Part shown: piece after piece, positions 45,117 through 53,930 of the stretch
How the letters are laid out: the number at the start of each line of letters is the position of its first letter
Numbering within the stretch: the first letter of the stretch is position 1
NCBI GenBank assembly: GCA_964510055.1
Contig: CAZDZY010000003.1
Location: 1 to 64,000, forward strand
Direction: 5' to 3'
DNA length: 64,000 nt
DNA from: DTFZ01 sp964510055
GTDB lineage: Bacteria > Bacillota > Clostridia > Christensenellales > SZUA-584
Program-made: the position numbers and the translations under genes
Notes under the pieces: model-generated
Database searches by the model: none
What the model was told of the DNA's origin: nothing
The model's input: the letters and a program-made list of their open reading frames with translations, nothing else

Positions 45117-45623
45117 TTATTCAATAAATACTGCGGAATACCAATTTTGTGTCTGCGATTCGTCTTTTAACGTTTCGAGCGGGAGGCCGAATTTATGTGC
45201 GGTCTTAAAGACGTCTATGCCGACGCTGTGGAATGAGGGGCGCGCCTTTTTTGCGTTCACACACTCCTTGCCGCAAAGCCCCGTGCATTCCTTACAAATC
45301 GCACAATCGCTCATTGAAAAAGCGAAATAATACCCTTTTAGAAAGGCTTCACGTTCCAATTCGAATGAAACATCCTGGCTTATTTTTTTACTGGTAGAAT
45401 GCACTATTATTCCCCAAGAATATTCTTTTAACACCTCATGGTAATCGAATACGCTCAGCGAGCCCGGCCGTGACGGGCAGGTAGGTCCTTTGCCCCAGTC
45501 TGTGCATCCGAACATGCATTTCAATATCGTGCGCGGATCGAAGACGATATCACTTATCTTAAATACGACCGCATGGTCAGCTCCCATACTTAAAGCTTTT
45601 TCCACTAAATCTTTTTCCAACAT
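45117..45623 (-). CDS. DUF2284 Cys-rich metal-binding protein
   Basis: A 168-residue protein with cysteines in three groups: CMFGCTDWGKGPTCPSRPG, CAICKECTGLCGKEC and a KARPSFHSVGIDVF segment, the typical DUF2284 pattern. The spacing suggests an iron-sulphur or zinc site. The function is unknown. The ATG at 45623 has GAGG five bases before it and lies just after the ribF stop. A TTG 18 bases upstream would overlap ribF. It may be the last gene of the rimP-to-ribF operon. Confidence 0.8.
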   Translation of the reverse strand: MLEKDLVEKALSMGADHAVVFKISDIVFDPRTILKCMFGCTDWGKGPTCPSRPGSLSVFDYHEVLKEYSWGIIVHSTSKKISQDVSFELEREAFLKGYYFAFSMSDCAICKECTGLCGKECVNAKKARPSFHSVGIDVFKTAHKFGLPLETLKDESQTQNWYSAVFIE

Positions 45624-45630
45624 ACTTTCC

Positions 45631-46536
45631 TCACTGTGCAATTAATATATTTGCTACATCGCGTTTAATCTGCTCGATAAGTTCTTCTTTACCGGCAAAT
45701 TTCATTTCGTCCCTCAAACGTTTTTTAAAAGCTATCGTTATTTTTTTGCCGTAGATGTTTTCGGACAGGGAAATAATGTGGGCTTCGATGGTTTCTTTGA
45801 TGCCGCTTGTTACGGTCGGCTTTACCCCGATATTGCACACTCCCTTATAAACCTTACCGTTTAATGTGACATCGACACTGTATACGCCCCGAAGCGGAAG
45901 TATCTTCTCTTTAGCGGCAGTAATATTCGCAGTAGGGAAACCAAGTTTGTTTCCAAGGCCGATGCCTGTTTCCACAACACCCGAAATATTATATGTATAG
46001 CCCAACAGTACGTTTGCCCGCTCTATTGCCCCGGCCGCTATGCATTCGCGTATACGGGACGAGCTCACCGGCTCGTCTTCGTAAATAACCGGCGGGATTA
46101 TCGTTACGCTGCATTTATGCTCATCGCCAAAGCTTATAAGCGTATCGATATTGCCCTTTGCGCGCCGCCCGTATGTATAGTTATATCCTGCAACGATGTT
46201 TTTCGGATGAAACGTATTCAGTATCAAATTTGCAAAAACGTTTTTATCTATCCCGGCAAATCTCCTGTCGAATCCGGATATACATAGATAGTCTATGCCG
46301 GTATGCCGGAAAGCTTCTATCTTTTCTTCCAATGTAAACAGGTGCATAGGTTTATGGTCTACAGAAAACAGGTCGCTTGGGAGAGTATCGAACGTAAAAG
46401 CTGCGCTTTGACCGAATGCCTTGACTGCTTTTAGCAGTTCCATATGTCCCAAATGCAGCCCGTCAAACGTTCCAAGCGCTATGGAAAGGCTGCTGAACTT
46501 TATTCTTTTTGCTTTTTCTAAAGTGATTACTTCCAT
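45631..46536 (-). CDS. ribF: Bifunctional riboflavin kinase/FAD synthetase
   Basis: RibF makes FMN from riboflavin and then FAD. The 301-residue protein has the N-terminal nucleotidyltransferase domain with GTFDGLHLGHMELL (22-35) and SSSRIRECI, and the C-terminal kinase domain with GNKLGFPTANI. It follows truB after three bases. Confidence 0.96.
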   Translation of the reverse strand: MEVITLEKAKRIKFSSLSIALGTFDGLHLGHMELLKAVKAFGQSAAFTFDTLPSDLFSVDHKPMHLFTLEEKIEAFRHTGIDYLCISGFDRRFAGIDKNVFANLILNTFHPKNIVAGYNYTYGRRAKGNIDTLISFGDEHKCSVTIIPPVIYEDEPVSSSRIRECIAAGAIERANVLLGYTYNISGVVETGIGLGNKLGFPTANITAAKEKILPLRGVYSVDVTLNGKVYKGVCNIGVKPTVTSGIKETIEAHIISLSENIYGKKITIAFKKRLRDEMKFAGKEELIEQIKRDVANILIAQ

Positions 46537-46539
46537 GAT

Positions 46540-47403
46540 CTACATTTCCGCGAGCAGTATCGTTATCTTAAGGCTGCCGTTTTCGATTTTTCCTATACCC
46601 AAAAGCTCATTATCTATATATACCCTTACAGGCTCCTTGATATCGGAACGGTATTCTGCGCTTCCGCCGTTGAAAAGAATTTTTCTGAGGCTCCCGCTCA
46701 ATGAGATCCCCGGCATAGACCTTAGAAACCTGTCAACGGGAAGTAAAGATTGCCCAATGTTTGAAGCGTTTTTCAGTTCATCTATTGAATAAGCGTCTTC
46801 AATATTGAGCCCCGCGCATTTTGTCCTCAGCAGGAAAGACATTAAACTCAGCGTTCCAATGCTTTTGCCTATATCTTCGCACAGAGTCCTTATATATGTT
46901 CCCTTGCCGCATACAACGCGTATAAGGTGAGCGTTTACGGATGTCTGGTAAAGGTATTCGATATCGCTGATGTTTATATCCCTCAGTTTAACCGGGATAT
47001 CGGAGCCTTCTCTTGCTAGGCTGTAGAGTTTTCTGCCCTGATGTTTGATTGCCGAAAACGCCGGGGCCTTCTGTACACTGCCGCCCAGAAACGTTCTCAA
47101 TACACGCGTAATTTCTTCGGGTCCGGGGAAAGGCTTATCCGATATTCCGGTGATACTGCCGTAACTGTCCCCCGTATCGGTGCTCTTCCCAAAAGAAATC
47201 TCGGCGATATACTCCTTTTCTCCGCTCATCATGAGCGAAGAGATCTTTGTTGCTTTTCCTACACATATAGGAAGGACGCCGCAGGCGCCGGGATCGAGGG
47301 TCCCTGCGTGTCCTGTTTTTTCTTTAAGTAATCCCCGCAAAAGCACTACCGCAGCGTTTGAAGACATTCCGGGCGGTTTTAAAAAATTAATAACGCCGTT
47401 CAT
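46540..47403 (-). CDS. truB: tRNA pseudouridine-55 synthase
   Basis: TruB makes pseudouridine 55 in the T loop of tRNAs. The 287-residue protein has NFLKPPGMSSNAAV near the N-terminus and the catalytic Asp in HAGTLDPGACGVLP (37-50), then CGKGTYIRTLCEDIG. It is in the conserved rbfA-nrnA-truB-ribF order. Confidence 0.96.
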   Translation of the reverse strand: MNGVINFLKPPGMSSNAAVVLLRGLLKEKTGHAGTLDPGACGVLPICVGKATKISSLMMSGEKEYIAEISFGKSTDTGDSYGSITGISDKPFPGPEEITRVLRTFLGGSVQKAPAFSAIKHQGRKLYSLAREGSDIPVKLRDINISDIEYLYQTSVNAHLIRVVCGKGTYIRTLCEDIGKSIGTLSLMSFLLRTKCAGLNIEDAYSIDELKNASNIGQSLLPVDRFLRSMPGISLSGSLRKILFNGGSAEYRSDIKEPVRVYIDNELLGIGKIENGSLKITILLAEM

Positions 47404-47406
47404 CGC

Positions 47407-48354
47407 TCAAACCAACTCTTTGAGCATATCTATTACTTTAGTTTTTACTTCCCCGAGTTTCCCGCTTACGCAGCAGCCTGCCGCATTCGGATGGCCGCCT
47501 CCTCCGAAAGAAGAAGCAACGGTGCCCACGTCGATAGCGCCTTTTGAACGAAGGCTTATCTTGATCCCGTTTTTTATCTCCCTGAAAAAAACGGCAATCT
47601 TTGTTTCTTCGATCTCCCTGGCAAAATCTACTATATTCTCGCAATCCGCGCCGCTTGCTTTAAACTCCTTCACATCGCCCTGAAGCAAGGTTACCGAGGC
47701 GATCTTTCCTTCTTTATATAACTCCAGTCTTGTTAAAGCCCGGGCAATAAGCTGCGTTAAAACGAGAGACCGCCGCCTGAAAAGTATATCGGCAGTCTCA
47801 CGGATATCAAACAATTCAATAAGTTCCGAAGCATACAGCAGGCACTTTCTTCCGGTATTTGAATAAGTAAAATTACCAGTATCGGTCGCCATCGCTATAT
47901 AGATATAGCGCGCGCTGAGTTCGTCCTGCTCTATACCCGCCGCGCCCATGAGTTCGAATATTATCTCACCGACCGAAGAACTGTCGGAAATATAATTAAG
48001 CTTGCCGAATTTTCCGTTGGTAATATGATGATCGATATTGATGCTTACTTCTGAATTCCTGAACATCTTCTGCGCTTTGCCGAGCCTTGATCTGTCAGCG
48101 CAGTCAACCGCTATTGCGAGATCGTAATAAGATCCGTTATTTAATTCGGAAACAACCTCATCCGGAAAAAGATCGATATATTTTTTTGGTATGCCATCCT
48201 CACAATAAATATCAGCGCGTTTCCCGAGTTTTCTTATCATACGGCTGATAGCAAAAGAAGAGCCAAGCGTATCTCCGTCAGGCTGGATATGAGCGATCAC
48301 GAGTATATTCTGTGCAGCTTTTACAGCGCTGACGATATCCGTCAAAGTGCACAT
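47407..48354 (-). CDS. nrnA: DHH-family oligoribonuclease/pAp phosphatase NrnA
   Basis: NrnA degrades short RNA and dephosphorylates 3'-phosphoadenosine 5'-phosphate. The 315-residue protein has AHIQPDGDTLGSS (metal motif, 20-32), AVDCADRSR, NIDHHITN (DHH motif) and the DHHA1 domain with GGGGHPNAAG near the C-terminus. It starts four bases after the rbfA stop. Confidence 0.94.
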   Translation of the reverse strand: MCTLTDIVSAVKAAQNILVIAHIQPDGDTLGSSFAISRMIRKLGKRADIYCEDGIPKKYIDLFPDEVVSELNNGSYYDLAIAVDCADRSRLGKAQKMFRNSEVSINIDHHITNGKFGKLNYISDSSSVGEIIFELMGAAGIEQDELSARYIYIAMATDTGNFTYSNTGRKCLLYASELIELFDIRETADILFRRRSLVLTQLIARALTRLELYKEGKIASVTLLQGDVKEFKASGADCENIVDFAREIEETKIAVFFREIKNGIKISLRSKGAIDVGTVASSFGGGGHPNAAGCCVSGKLGEVKTKVIDMLKELV

Positions 48355-48358
48355 TGCG

Positions 48359-48697
48359 TCAGACTTTCTTAAGCAGCTCGGATATCCTGCTGCTGTATTC
48401 TATAGATGTATCGAGAATGAACGATATTTCGGGAAGACGCCTTATATTTATTCGCGCTCCTATCTCATTTTTTATAAAATGTTCCGCATGAGTCAAAGTT
48501 TCTATGGTGGAGTTTTTCTTTTTATCAGTATCGAAAACACTGATATACGCTTTCGCGTATCTTAAGTCTTTGGAGATCTCAACGCGCGTAACGCTCGCCA
48601 TTTCGGATACGCGCGGATCCTTCATATCGTTCCTGATTATATCGCTGAGAGCTCTTTTAAACTCGGATTCTATTCCGGCCAGCCTGTTTTTTGACAC
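48359..48697 (-). CDS. rbfA: 30S ribosome-binding factor A
   Basis: A 112-residue KH-fold factor for 30S maturation and cold adaptation. The pattern RDPRVSEMASVTRVEISKDLRYAKAYISV is like the family core and is followed by IRRLPEISFILDTSIEYSSRI. The GTG start overlaps the infB stop by one base. Confidence 0.95.
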   Translation of the reverse strand: MSKNRLAGIESEFKRALSDIIRNDMKDPRVSEMASVTRVEISKDLRYAKAYISVFDTDKKKNSTIETLTHAEHFIKNEIGARINIRRLPEISFILDTSIEYSSRISELLKKV

Positions 48698-51489
48698 TAC
48701 CTTTCGATCTCCTGCATTTCAAATGATTCGACTATATCGCTTTCCTTAATATCGTTGAAGTTCTTAAGCGTTATGCCGCATTCATAGCCCTGATTAACTT
48801 CTTTGGCGTCGTCCTTAAACCGCTTAAGAGAAGCTATGGCCCCTTCAAATATCACTATATTATCTCTAAGTAAACGCGCGGAAGCGTTTCTTACAATCTT
48901 TCCGTCGATAACGTAGCTTCCGGCTATGGTTCCTACGTTAGAAACGTTGAATATAGTCCTTACTTCTGCGTGTCCCAGTATAGCTTCTTTGAATTCCGGC
49001 GCAAGCATGCCCTTCATGGCAAGCTCAATATCTTCTATAGCCTTGTATATGACCCTGTAAGTCCTAATCTCAACTTTTTCATTCTCCGATTCTATTCTTG
49101 CCATGCTGTCGGGCCGCACATTAAAACCAATTATTATGGCGTTCGAGGTGCTCGCAAGCATAACATCCATGGCTTTTATCGCTCCTACGCCGGAATGGAT
49201 CACATTGACCCGAACATCCTTGTTACTGAGCTTTTCTAGCGCCTGCTTTATTGCTTCAACTGAGCCCTGAACGTCCGCTTTTATTATGATGTTCAGGTCT
49301 TTTACTTTACCCTCTTCGACCTGGCTGAACAATTCGTCCAGCGACGCCTTGGAAAGATTCTTAAGCATATCTGCTTTCTGTTTATCTTTTCTTTCTTCGG
49401 CGACCTGTTTTGTAAGCTTATCCTGCTCTACTGCATGCATTATGTCGCCGGCGACAGGTACTTCGGAAAAACCGACCACTTCAACCGGCTGTGACGGATA
49501 CGCTTCCTCCACCCTGTTTCCCATGTCGTCGACCATGGCTCTTACCTTCCCGTAAGCTGTCCCGGCGACTATCATATCGGAAATGCGCAGCGTGCCGTTT
49601 TGCACGAGTACAGTAGCTACGGGCCCTCTGCCTTTATCGAGCTTGGCCTCGATTATTGTGCCTTTGGCAAGCCTGTTTGGGTTTGCCTTGAGTTCCTGCA
49701 CATCTGAAACGAGTATTATCATTTCTAGCAGGTGCTCAATGCCTTCTTTCGTTATTGCGGAAACAGGCACCATAACTGTATCGCCGCCCCAGTCCTCAGC
49801 GACAAGGCCGTGTTCCGTCAATCCCTGCATCACTTTTGTGGGATTCGCGTTCGGCCTATCTATTTTATTTATAGCCACGAGAATAGGCACTTTTGCCGCC
49901 TTTGCGTGGTTAATGGCTTCTATAGTTTGTGGCATAACACCGTCGTCGGCAGCCACGACCAGTATAGCAACGTCGGTCACCTGCGCTCCGCGAGCGCGCA
50001 TTGCTGTGAAAGCTTCATGGCCCGGGGTATCAAGGAACGTTATATCATGGCCGTTATGCCTTATGGTATACGCGCCTATATGCTGGGTAATTCCTCCCGC
50101 TTCATGCTCGGTAACGCGCGTCTGGCGTATAACGTCAAGCAGGGAAGTCTTGCCGTGGTCTACATGGCCCATGATCGTAACCACGGGCGGGCGGGGCTTA
50201 AGGTCGCTCTCGATATCGGCCTGATTGCCTTCGTCGAGCACATCCTCCGCGGTTTTATCCAGCTTCAATTCCAGATCTATTCCGAATTCTCCGCAGATAA
50301 GCTGCGCTGTATCATAATCAAGCTCTGAATTTATTGTACACATCATGCCGAGCATCATCAATTTTTTTAAAAGATCCGCCACAGGCTTGCCGGTTCTTTC
50401 GGCAAGCGATTTAACGGAAATAGTATTCATGTTCATCACCGCTTTGTCGATTACAATGGGAGGCGGCATTACAACTGCCTTTGCCTTAAAACGCTTTTTG
50501 GCGCGATAGCGTTCTTCATCATTTATATCAAATACAGAGTGATCCCTTAGAAACGATTTTTTTGATACTTTGGATTTATCATCCCACTTATATGTTTCTT
50601 CGCGGTGCTTCTTAACGCCGGTATTCTTTTTTTCAACAGAAACAAATCCTGAGGTTTTGATATCAGCTAGAGGTTCATCTTTGCCCTGCGGACGAGGCCC
50701 TTGTCCATAAGGACGCGCTCCCTGCGGACGTGGTCCGCCATAGCCCTGCCCCTGCGGACGAGGCCCGCCATAGCCCTGCCCCTGCGGACGAGGCCCGCCA
50801 TAGCCCTGCCCCTGCGGACGAGACCCGCCATAGCCCTGTCCCTGCGGACGAGGCCCGCCATAGCCCTGTCCCTGCGGACGTGGTCCGCCATAGCCCTGCC
50901 CCTGCGGGCGCCCCTGTCGCTGTCCAAAAGAGCGATCCTGAGAAGGACGGCCTTCCTGACGCGGCCCCCTTTGCTGCCCTTGCGGTTGCTGCCACTGTTT
51001 CTGATTCTGAACAGGCTGCCAGCCCGCAGCCACTGATTCTTTCTTTTGAGCCTGCGGTTTTACATCCGACTTAATATTCCCCGTATTTTCTTTATCGCTG
51101 CCGCCGTCAGGCGCTTTCTGCTCGGCAGCTTTTGACTGTTCCGAGTCTTTTTCCGTCTTAACTTTCTTTTTATCTACAGCTTTTTCTTCTTTAATAACAG
51201 CGGCTTTTTCAGGCTGCGTCTCTTCCTTTGGTTCAGTCTCCGCAGCTTTCGCAGCTTCGGCAGCTTTAGCCAATTCTGCGGCTTTAGCCGCCTTTTCAGC
51301 TTCCTGTTGTTCCTTAAGCCTTTTTTCTTCCGCCTCGGCACGGACGATCTTTAAAAGCTCGGCTTCTATCCTTTTTAGAGTAGCTAAATGATTCTGAACG
51401 CTGCTCTGCAGCGACTCCATCTTTGTAACCGTTTCTTTTGAGCCCGCTACCAGCTGCTTATTAAGATCGATGATTTTTAATTTGCTCAT
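48697..51489 (-). CDS. infB: Translation initiation factor IF-2
   Basis: IF-2 is the GTPase that brings fMet-tRNA to the ribosome. The 930-residue protein has a long low-complexity N-terminal part: an Ala/Lys/Glu-rich segment (about 40-130), then six copies of a 10-residue repeat (194-253). An IF2N domain (about 350-400) and the G domain with GHVDHGKT (441-448) follow, with DTPGHEAF and NKIDRPNA, then domains II-IV. The ATG at 51489 has GGGAG eight bases before it. Eight upstream codons are not conserved. The gene starts inside the L7Ae gene. Confidence 0.97.
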   Translation of the reverse strand: MSKLKIIDLNKQLVAGSKETVTKMESLQSSVQNHLATLKRIEAELLKIVRAEAEEKRLKEQQEAEKAAKAAELAKAAEAAKAAETEPKEETQPEKAAVIKEEKAVDKKKVKTEKDSEQSKAAEQKAPDGGSDKENTGNIKSDVKPQAQKKESVAAGWQPVQNQKQWQQPQGQQRGPRQEGRPSQDRSFGQRQGRPQGQGYGGPRPQGQGYGGPRPQGQGYGGSRPQGQGYGGPRPQGQGYGGPRPQGQGYGGPRPQGARPYGQGPRPQGKDEPLADIKTSGFVSVEKKNTGVKKHREETYKWDDKSKVSKKSFLRDHSVFDINDEERYRAKKRFKAKAVVMPPPIVIDKAVMNMNTISVKSLAERTGKPVADLLKKLMMLGMMCTINSELDYDTAQLICGEFGIDLELKLDKTAEDVLDEGNQADIESDLKPRPPVVTIMGHVDHGKTSLLDVIRQTRVTEHEAGGITQHIGAYTIRHNGHDITFLDTPGHEAFTAMRARGAQVTDVAILVVAADDGVMPQTIEAINHAKAAKVPILVAINKIDRPNANPTKVMQGLTEHGLVAEDWGGDTVMVPVSAITKEGIEHLLEMIILVSDVQELKANPNRLAKGTIIEAKLDKGRGPVATVLVQNGTLRISDMIVAGTAYGKVRAMVDDMGNRVEEAYPSQPVEVVGFSEVPVAGDIMHAVEQDKLTKQVAEERKDKQKADMLKNLSKASLDELFSQVEEGKVKDLNIIIKADVQGSVEAIKQALEKLSNKDVRVNVIHSGVGAIKAMDVMLASTSNAIIIGFNVRPDSMARIESENEKVEIRTYRVIYKAIEDIELAMKGMLAPEFKEAILGHAEVRTIFNVSNVGTIAGSYVIDGKIVRNASARLLRDNIVIFEGAIASLKRFKDDAKEVNQGYECGITLKNFNDIKESDIVESFEMQEIER
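50731..50910 (-). repeat. Six 30-bp tandem repeats inside infB
   Basis: Six copies of 30 bases in register with the reading frame, each coding RPQGQGYGGP (Ser at the end of one copy). Copies differ by only a few bases, mostly silent. The array encodes residues 194-253 of IF-2. Near-identity at DNA level suggests recent expansion, and copy number may vary between strains. Confidence 0.95.
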
Positions 51490-51808
51490 TAAAGCCACTC
51501 CCTTGACCACCAATAAAATTTTTTCTTATCGTTTCGGCAAAACCGACATCGGTTATACCTATTATCATAATTCCTTCTTTTCCTATTGCCAAGCCCAATT
51601 TATAATAACTGTTAACCACTAAAACATCAACATTATTTTTACGGCATATATATGTGAACTTATCTATTGTTGAAGCGGAAAGGCCGTCCTGCAGCAATAG
51701 CAGTTTAATACTGCCTTTTTTCAATCCTTTAACGCATGCAGCCGTACCTGTAAGCGTTTTTCCTGCCTTGCGCGCAAGACCTAAGAAAGATAAGCTACTT
51801 GAGTCCAC
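51461..51808 (-). CDS. L7Ae/L30e family ribosomal-like protein (YlxQ)
   Basis: A 115-residue L7Ae-fold protein that binds kink-turn RNA. It has FLGLARKAGKTLTGT near the N-terminus and LLLLQDGLSASTIDKF. It lies between rnpM and infB, the usual place of ylxQ. The GTG start overlaps rnpM by 14 bases, and its end overlaps infB by 29 bases. Its ribosomal role is not settled. Confidence 0.9.
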   Translation of the reverse strand: MDSSSLSFLGLARKAGKTLTGTAACVKGLKKGSIKLLLLQDGLSASTIDKFTYICRKNNVDVLVVNSYYKLGLAIGKEGIMIIGITDVGFAETIRKNFIGGQGSGFNEQIKNHRS

Positions 51809-52067
51809 GCCGAAGAATCACCCTCTTTATCGCGTTATATGCGTCTTCGCTCATAGCGGTATCGAGCGCTTTATCGAAAGCTTTTGTTTTTTTTGCTTTA
51901 TCAAGACACTCGACCTGAGGGCAAAGGTAAGCGCCTCTGCCGTTAGCTTTCCCGGTCTCGTCCGCAAATAAGCCGTTTTCCAAAGCTATAACACGAACAA
52001 GCTCTTTTTTAGGCCTGCCTTCACGGCAGGCAATGCACATGCGAACGGGTATCTTTTTTGTCTTCAA
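51795..52067 (-). CDS. rnpM: RNase P modulator RnpM (YlxR)
   Basis: A 90-residue RNA-binding protein of the YlxR family, reported to modulate RNase P in B. subtilis. The pattern IPVRMCIACREGRPKKELVRV and GRGAYLCP is diagnostic. The TTG start has GGAGG seven bases before it. It lies 31 bases after nusA. Confidence 0.93.
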   Translation of the reverse strand: MKTKKIPVRMCIACREGRPKKELVRVIALENGLFADETGKANGRGAYLCPQVECLDKAKKTKAFDKALDTAMSEDAYNAIKRVILRRGLK

Positions 52068-52098
52068 AACAATACCTCCAATAGATTGAAGTAAAAAA

Positions 52099-53241
52099 TC
52101 ATTCCTGTTCGTCCATATCTTCCAGGTCTAAATCAAATTCCGGACCGGTTTCATCAGTAGAATCGTCTTCTTCATTATCTCCGTCGCCATGCTCTTCAAA
52201 CAGCGCCTGTTCTATCTGCGTTTGGCTCTTTATATCAATTTTCCATCCGGTAAGCTTAGCGGCAAGCCGGGCGTTCTGGCCTTCGCGGCCTATAGCCAGC
52301 GACAGCTGATAATCGGGCACTACTACTTTTGCGGCTTTTTCCGCTTCATTTATCTGTACCATAAGCACCTTCGCAGGCCGGAGCGAATTTGCTATAAACT
52401 CTATCGGGTCGGTGCTCCATGGTATTACGTCTATCTTTTCGTTGCCTATTTCCGCGACTATCCTGTCGATCCTTGAACCTTTCTGGCCAACGCAGGAGCC
52501 GACAGGGTCAACGTTTTCATCCTCTGAGTAAACGGCGATCTTTGTTCTTGACCCAGCTTCTCTGGCAATGCTTTTTATCTGAACTACATTTTGCATTATT
52601 TCCGGCACTTCTATCTCAAACAGTCGTTTTAACAGGCCGGGGTGCGTCCTTGAAACGACTATCTGTGGTCCTTTGGTAGTCTTCCTTACTTCCATAACAT
52701 AGACTTTTATATGGTCGTTGATATTGTATCTTTCGCCTGGAACAGACTCAGAAACAGGCATTATACCTTCCGCGCCATCAAGCTCAAGCAATATACTGTT
52801 TTTATCTGCGCGGTGGATAACGGCGTTCATAAGCTCGCCCTCGCGTTCGATAAATTTATCAAACACCACTCCGCGTTCGGCTTCTCTCAAACGATGAACG
52901 ACAACTTGTTTCGCAGTCTGCGCCGCTATCCTTCCGAAAGACCCCGGCGTAACTTCGATTTCTATTTCGTCGCCGGGCTCGTAAGCGATATTGATTTTAT
53001 GCGCATCAGATAATGACATCTCTATGGAATCGTCCGTAACTTCTTCTACAACTGTTTTTTTGGCAAAGACTTTAAACGAGCCGTCGTTGCTGTCCACCGC
53101 AACACGAACGTTCAGGGCAGAGCCGTAATTTTTCTTATATGCGGAAACAAGAGCGTTTTCCACTGCGTCTATCAAAACTGTTTTGTCTATACCTTTTTCT
53201 TTCTCCAAAGCATCTATAGCGTTTAAAAATTCCGTATTCAT
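52099..53241 (-). CDS. nusA: Transcription termination/antitermination factor NusA
   Basis: NusA binds RNA polymerase and controls pausing, termination and antitermination. The 380-residue protein has an N-terminal polymerase-binding domain (1-125), an S1 domain (about 130-200), and two KH domains with GSCVGQKGSRIDRI and LAIGREGQNARLAA. It ends in an acidic tail of about 35 residues (EEDDSTDE). It has no C-terminal repeat domains, as in Firmicutes. Confidence 0.96.
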   Translation of the reverse strand: MNTEFLNAIDALEKEKGIDKTVLIDAVENALVSAYKKNYGSALNVRVAVDSNDGSFKVFAKKTVVEEVTDDSIEMSLSDAHKINIAYEPGDEIEIEVTPGSFGRIAAQTAKQVVVHRLREAERGVVFDKFIEREGELMNAVIHRADKNSILLELDGAEGIMPVSESVPGERYNINDHIKVYVMEVRKTTKGPQIVVSRTHPGLLKRLFEIEVPEIMQNVVQIKSIAREAGSRTKIAVYSEDENVDPVGSCVGQKGSRIDRIVAEIGNEKIDVIPWSTDPIEFIANSLRPAKVLMVQINEAEKAAKVVVPDYQLSLAIGREGQNARLAAKLTGWKIDIKSQTQIEQALFEEHGDGDNEEDDSTDETGPEFDLDLEDMDEQE

Positions 53242-53254
53242 TCTTTACCTCCGG

Positions 53255-53722
53255 TTATATATCTACGTGAAGCTTTACCGAAGCAGTTTCCTTATAAGTA
53301 AACTGCCTTTCGCTTCCGTCTGTTTCTATTGTAAATCCGGTATCATCAAACTCTTTCAGCAAACCGGTAAACTCTTTTTTGCCGTCTTTAGCGCCGTATA
53401 GTTTTATGTCGACCTTTTTGCCTTTACTGCGCTTATAATCTGCCGGCACTTTAAGCGGCCTGTCAAGCCCCGGGGACGATACGCAAAGATAATAAGGGTC
53501 TTTTATAGGGTCTTTTTCGTCTATTGCGGGCTCAATATTGCGGCTTATCTTCTCGCAATCGTCAAGGCCTATACCGCCCGGTTTATCGGCGTATATTATA
53601 AGCTCTTTTGAGCCGCTGGAAGATTTTATTTCAACTCCGACATATTCATACCCCAGATCTTCTACCAGCGGTTTTACTATATCTTCAATTATATTCTCTG
53701 TCTTATTAATTATATAAAACAC
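53255..53722 (-). CDS. rimP: Ribosome maturation factor RimP
   Basis: RimP helps assemble the 30S subunit. The 155-residue protein has IVKPLVEDLGYEYVGVEI near the N-terminus and YLCVSSPGLDRPLK in the middle. The start is GTG at 53722. The only likely ribosome site is a GGGGAAG about 11 bases upstream. It is the first gene of the nusA-infB operon, with a leader of about 120 bases that holds the hairpin at 53811-53831. Confidence 0.93.
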   Translation of the reverse strand: MFYIINKTENIIEDIVKPLVEDLGYEYVGVEIKSSSGSKELIIYADKPGGIGLDDCEKISRNIEPAIDEKDPIKDPYYLCVSSPGLDRPLKVPADYKRSKGKKVDIKLYGAKDGKKEFTGLLKEFDDTGFTIETDGSERQFTYKETASVKLHVDI

Positions 53723-53810
53723 TCCATACGCTTCCCCACATCAAAAAACGCTATAAAAATAGACCTTTAAGTCTTTAAACACCGTTGATGTAAGGGCTCG
53801 GCAATTTAAA

Positions 53811-53831
53811 AGAGTGGGACTCACCCACTCT
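53811..53831 (-). promoter_or_regulatory. Terminator-like hairpin in the rimP leader
   Basis: Perfect 8-bp stem AGAGTGGG / CCCACTCT with a 5-base loop, followed on the minus strand by TTTAAATT. It lies after the promoter at 53853-53881 and 90 bases before rimP, so it would work as an attenuator for the rimP-nusA-infB operon. It could instead end the pgeF transcript. Confidence 0.65.
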
Positions 53832-53852
53832 AACCGTAAATTAGCTGTATTT

Positions 53853-53881
53853 ATGGTAGCATATTTTGCATAAAAGCGCAA
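53853..53881 (-). promoter_or_regulatory. Probable sigma-A promoter of rimP-nusA-infB
   Basis: TTGCGC (53881-53876), 17 bases, TACCAT (53858-53853) on the minus strand, between pgeF and the leader hairpin. Moderate match only. Confidence 0.5.
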
Positions 53882-53930
53882 GCTTCCGCTTAAATATTTA
53901 TTTGAAATGATAAAACAGCATAAGTAGATG

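Noticed and set aside
50731..50910. 30-bp repeats that resemble a CRISPR array
   Set aside because: The units are directly adjacent without spacers and encode part of IF-2 in frame.
50667..51074. Long open frames in other phases, Pro/Ala/His- or Arg/Gly-rich
   Set aside because: They are produced by the 30-bp repeat inside infB and have no ribosome site or homology.
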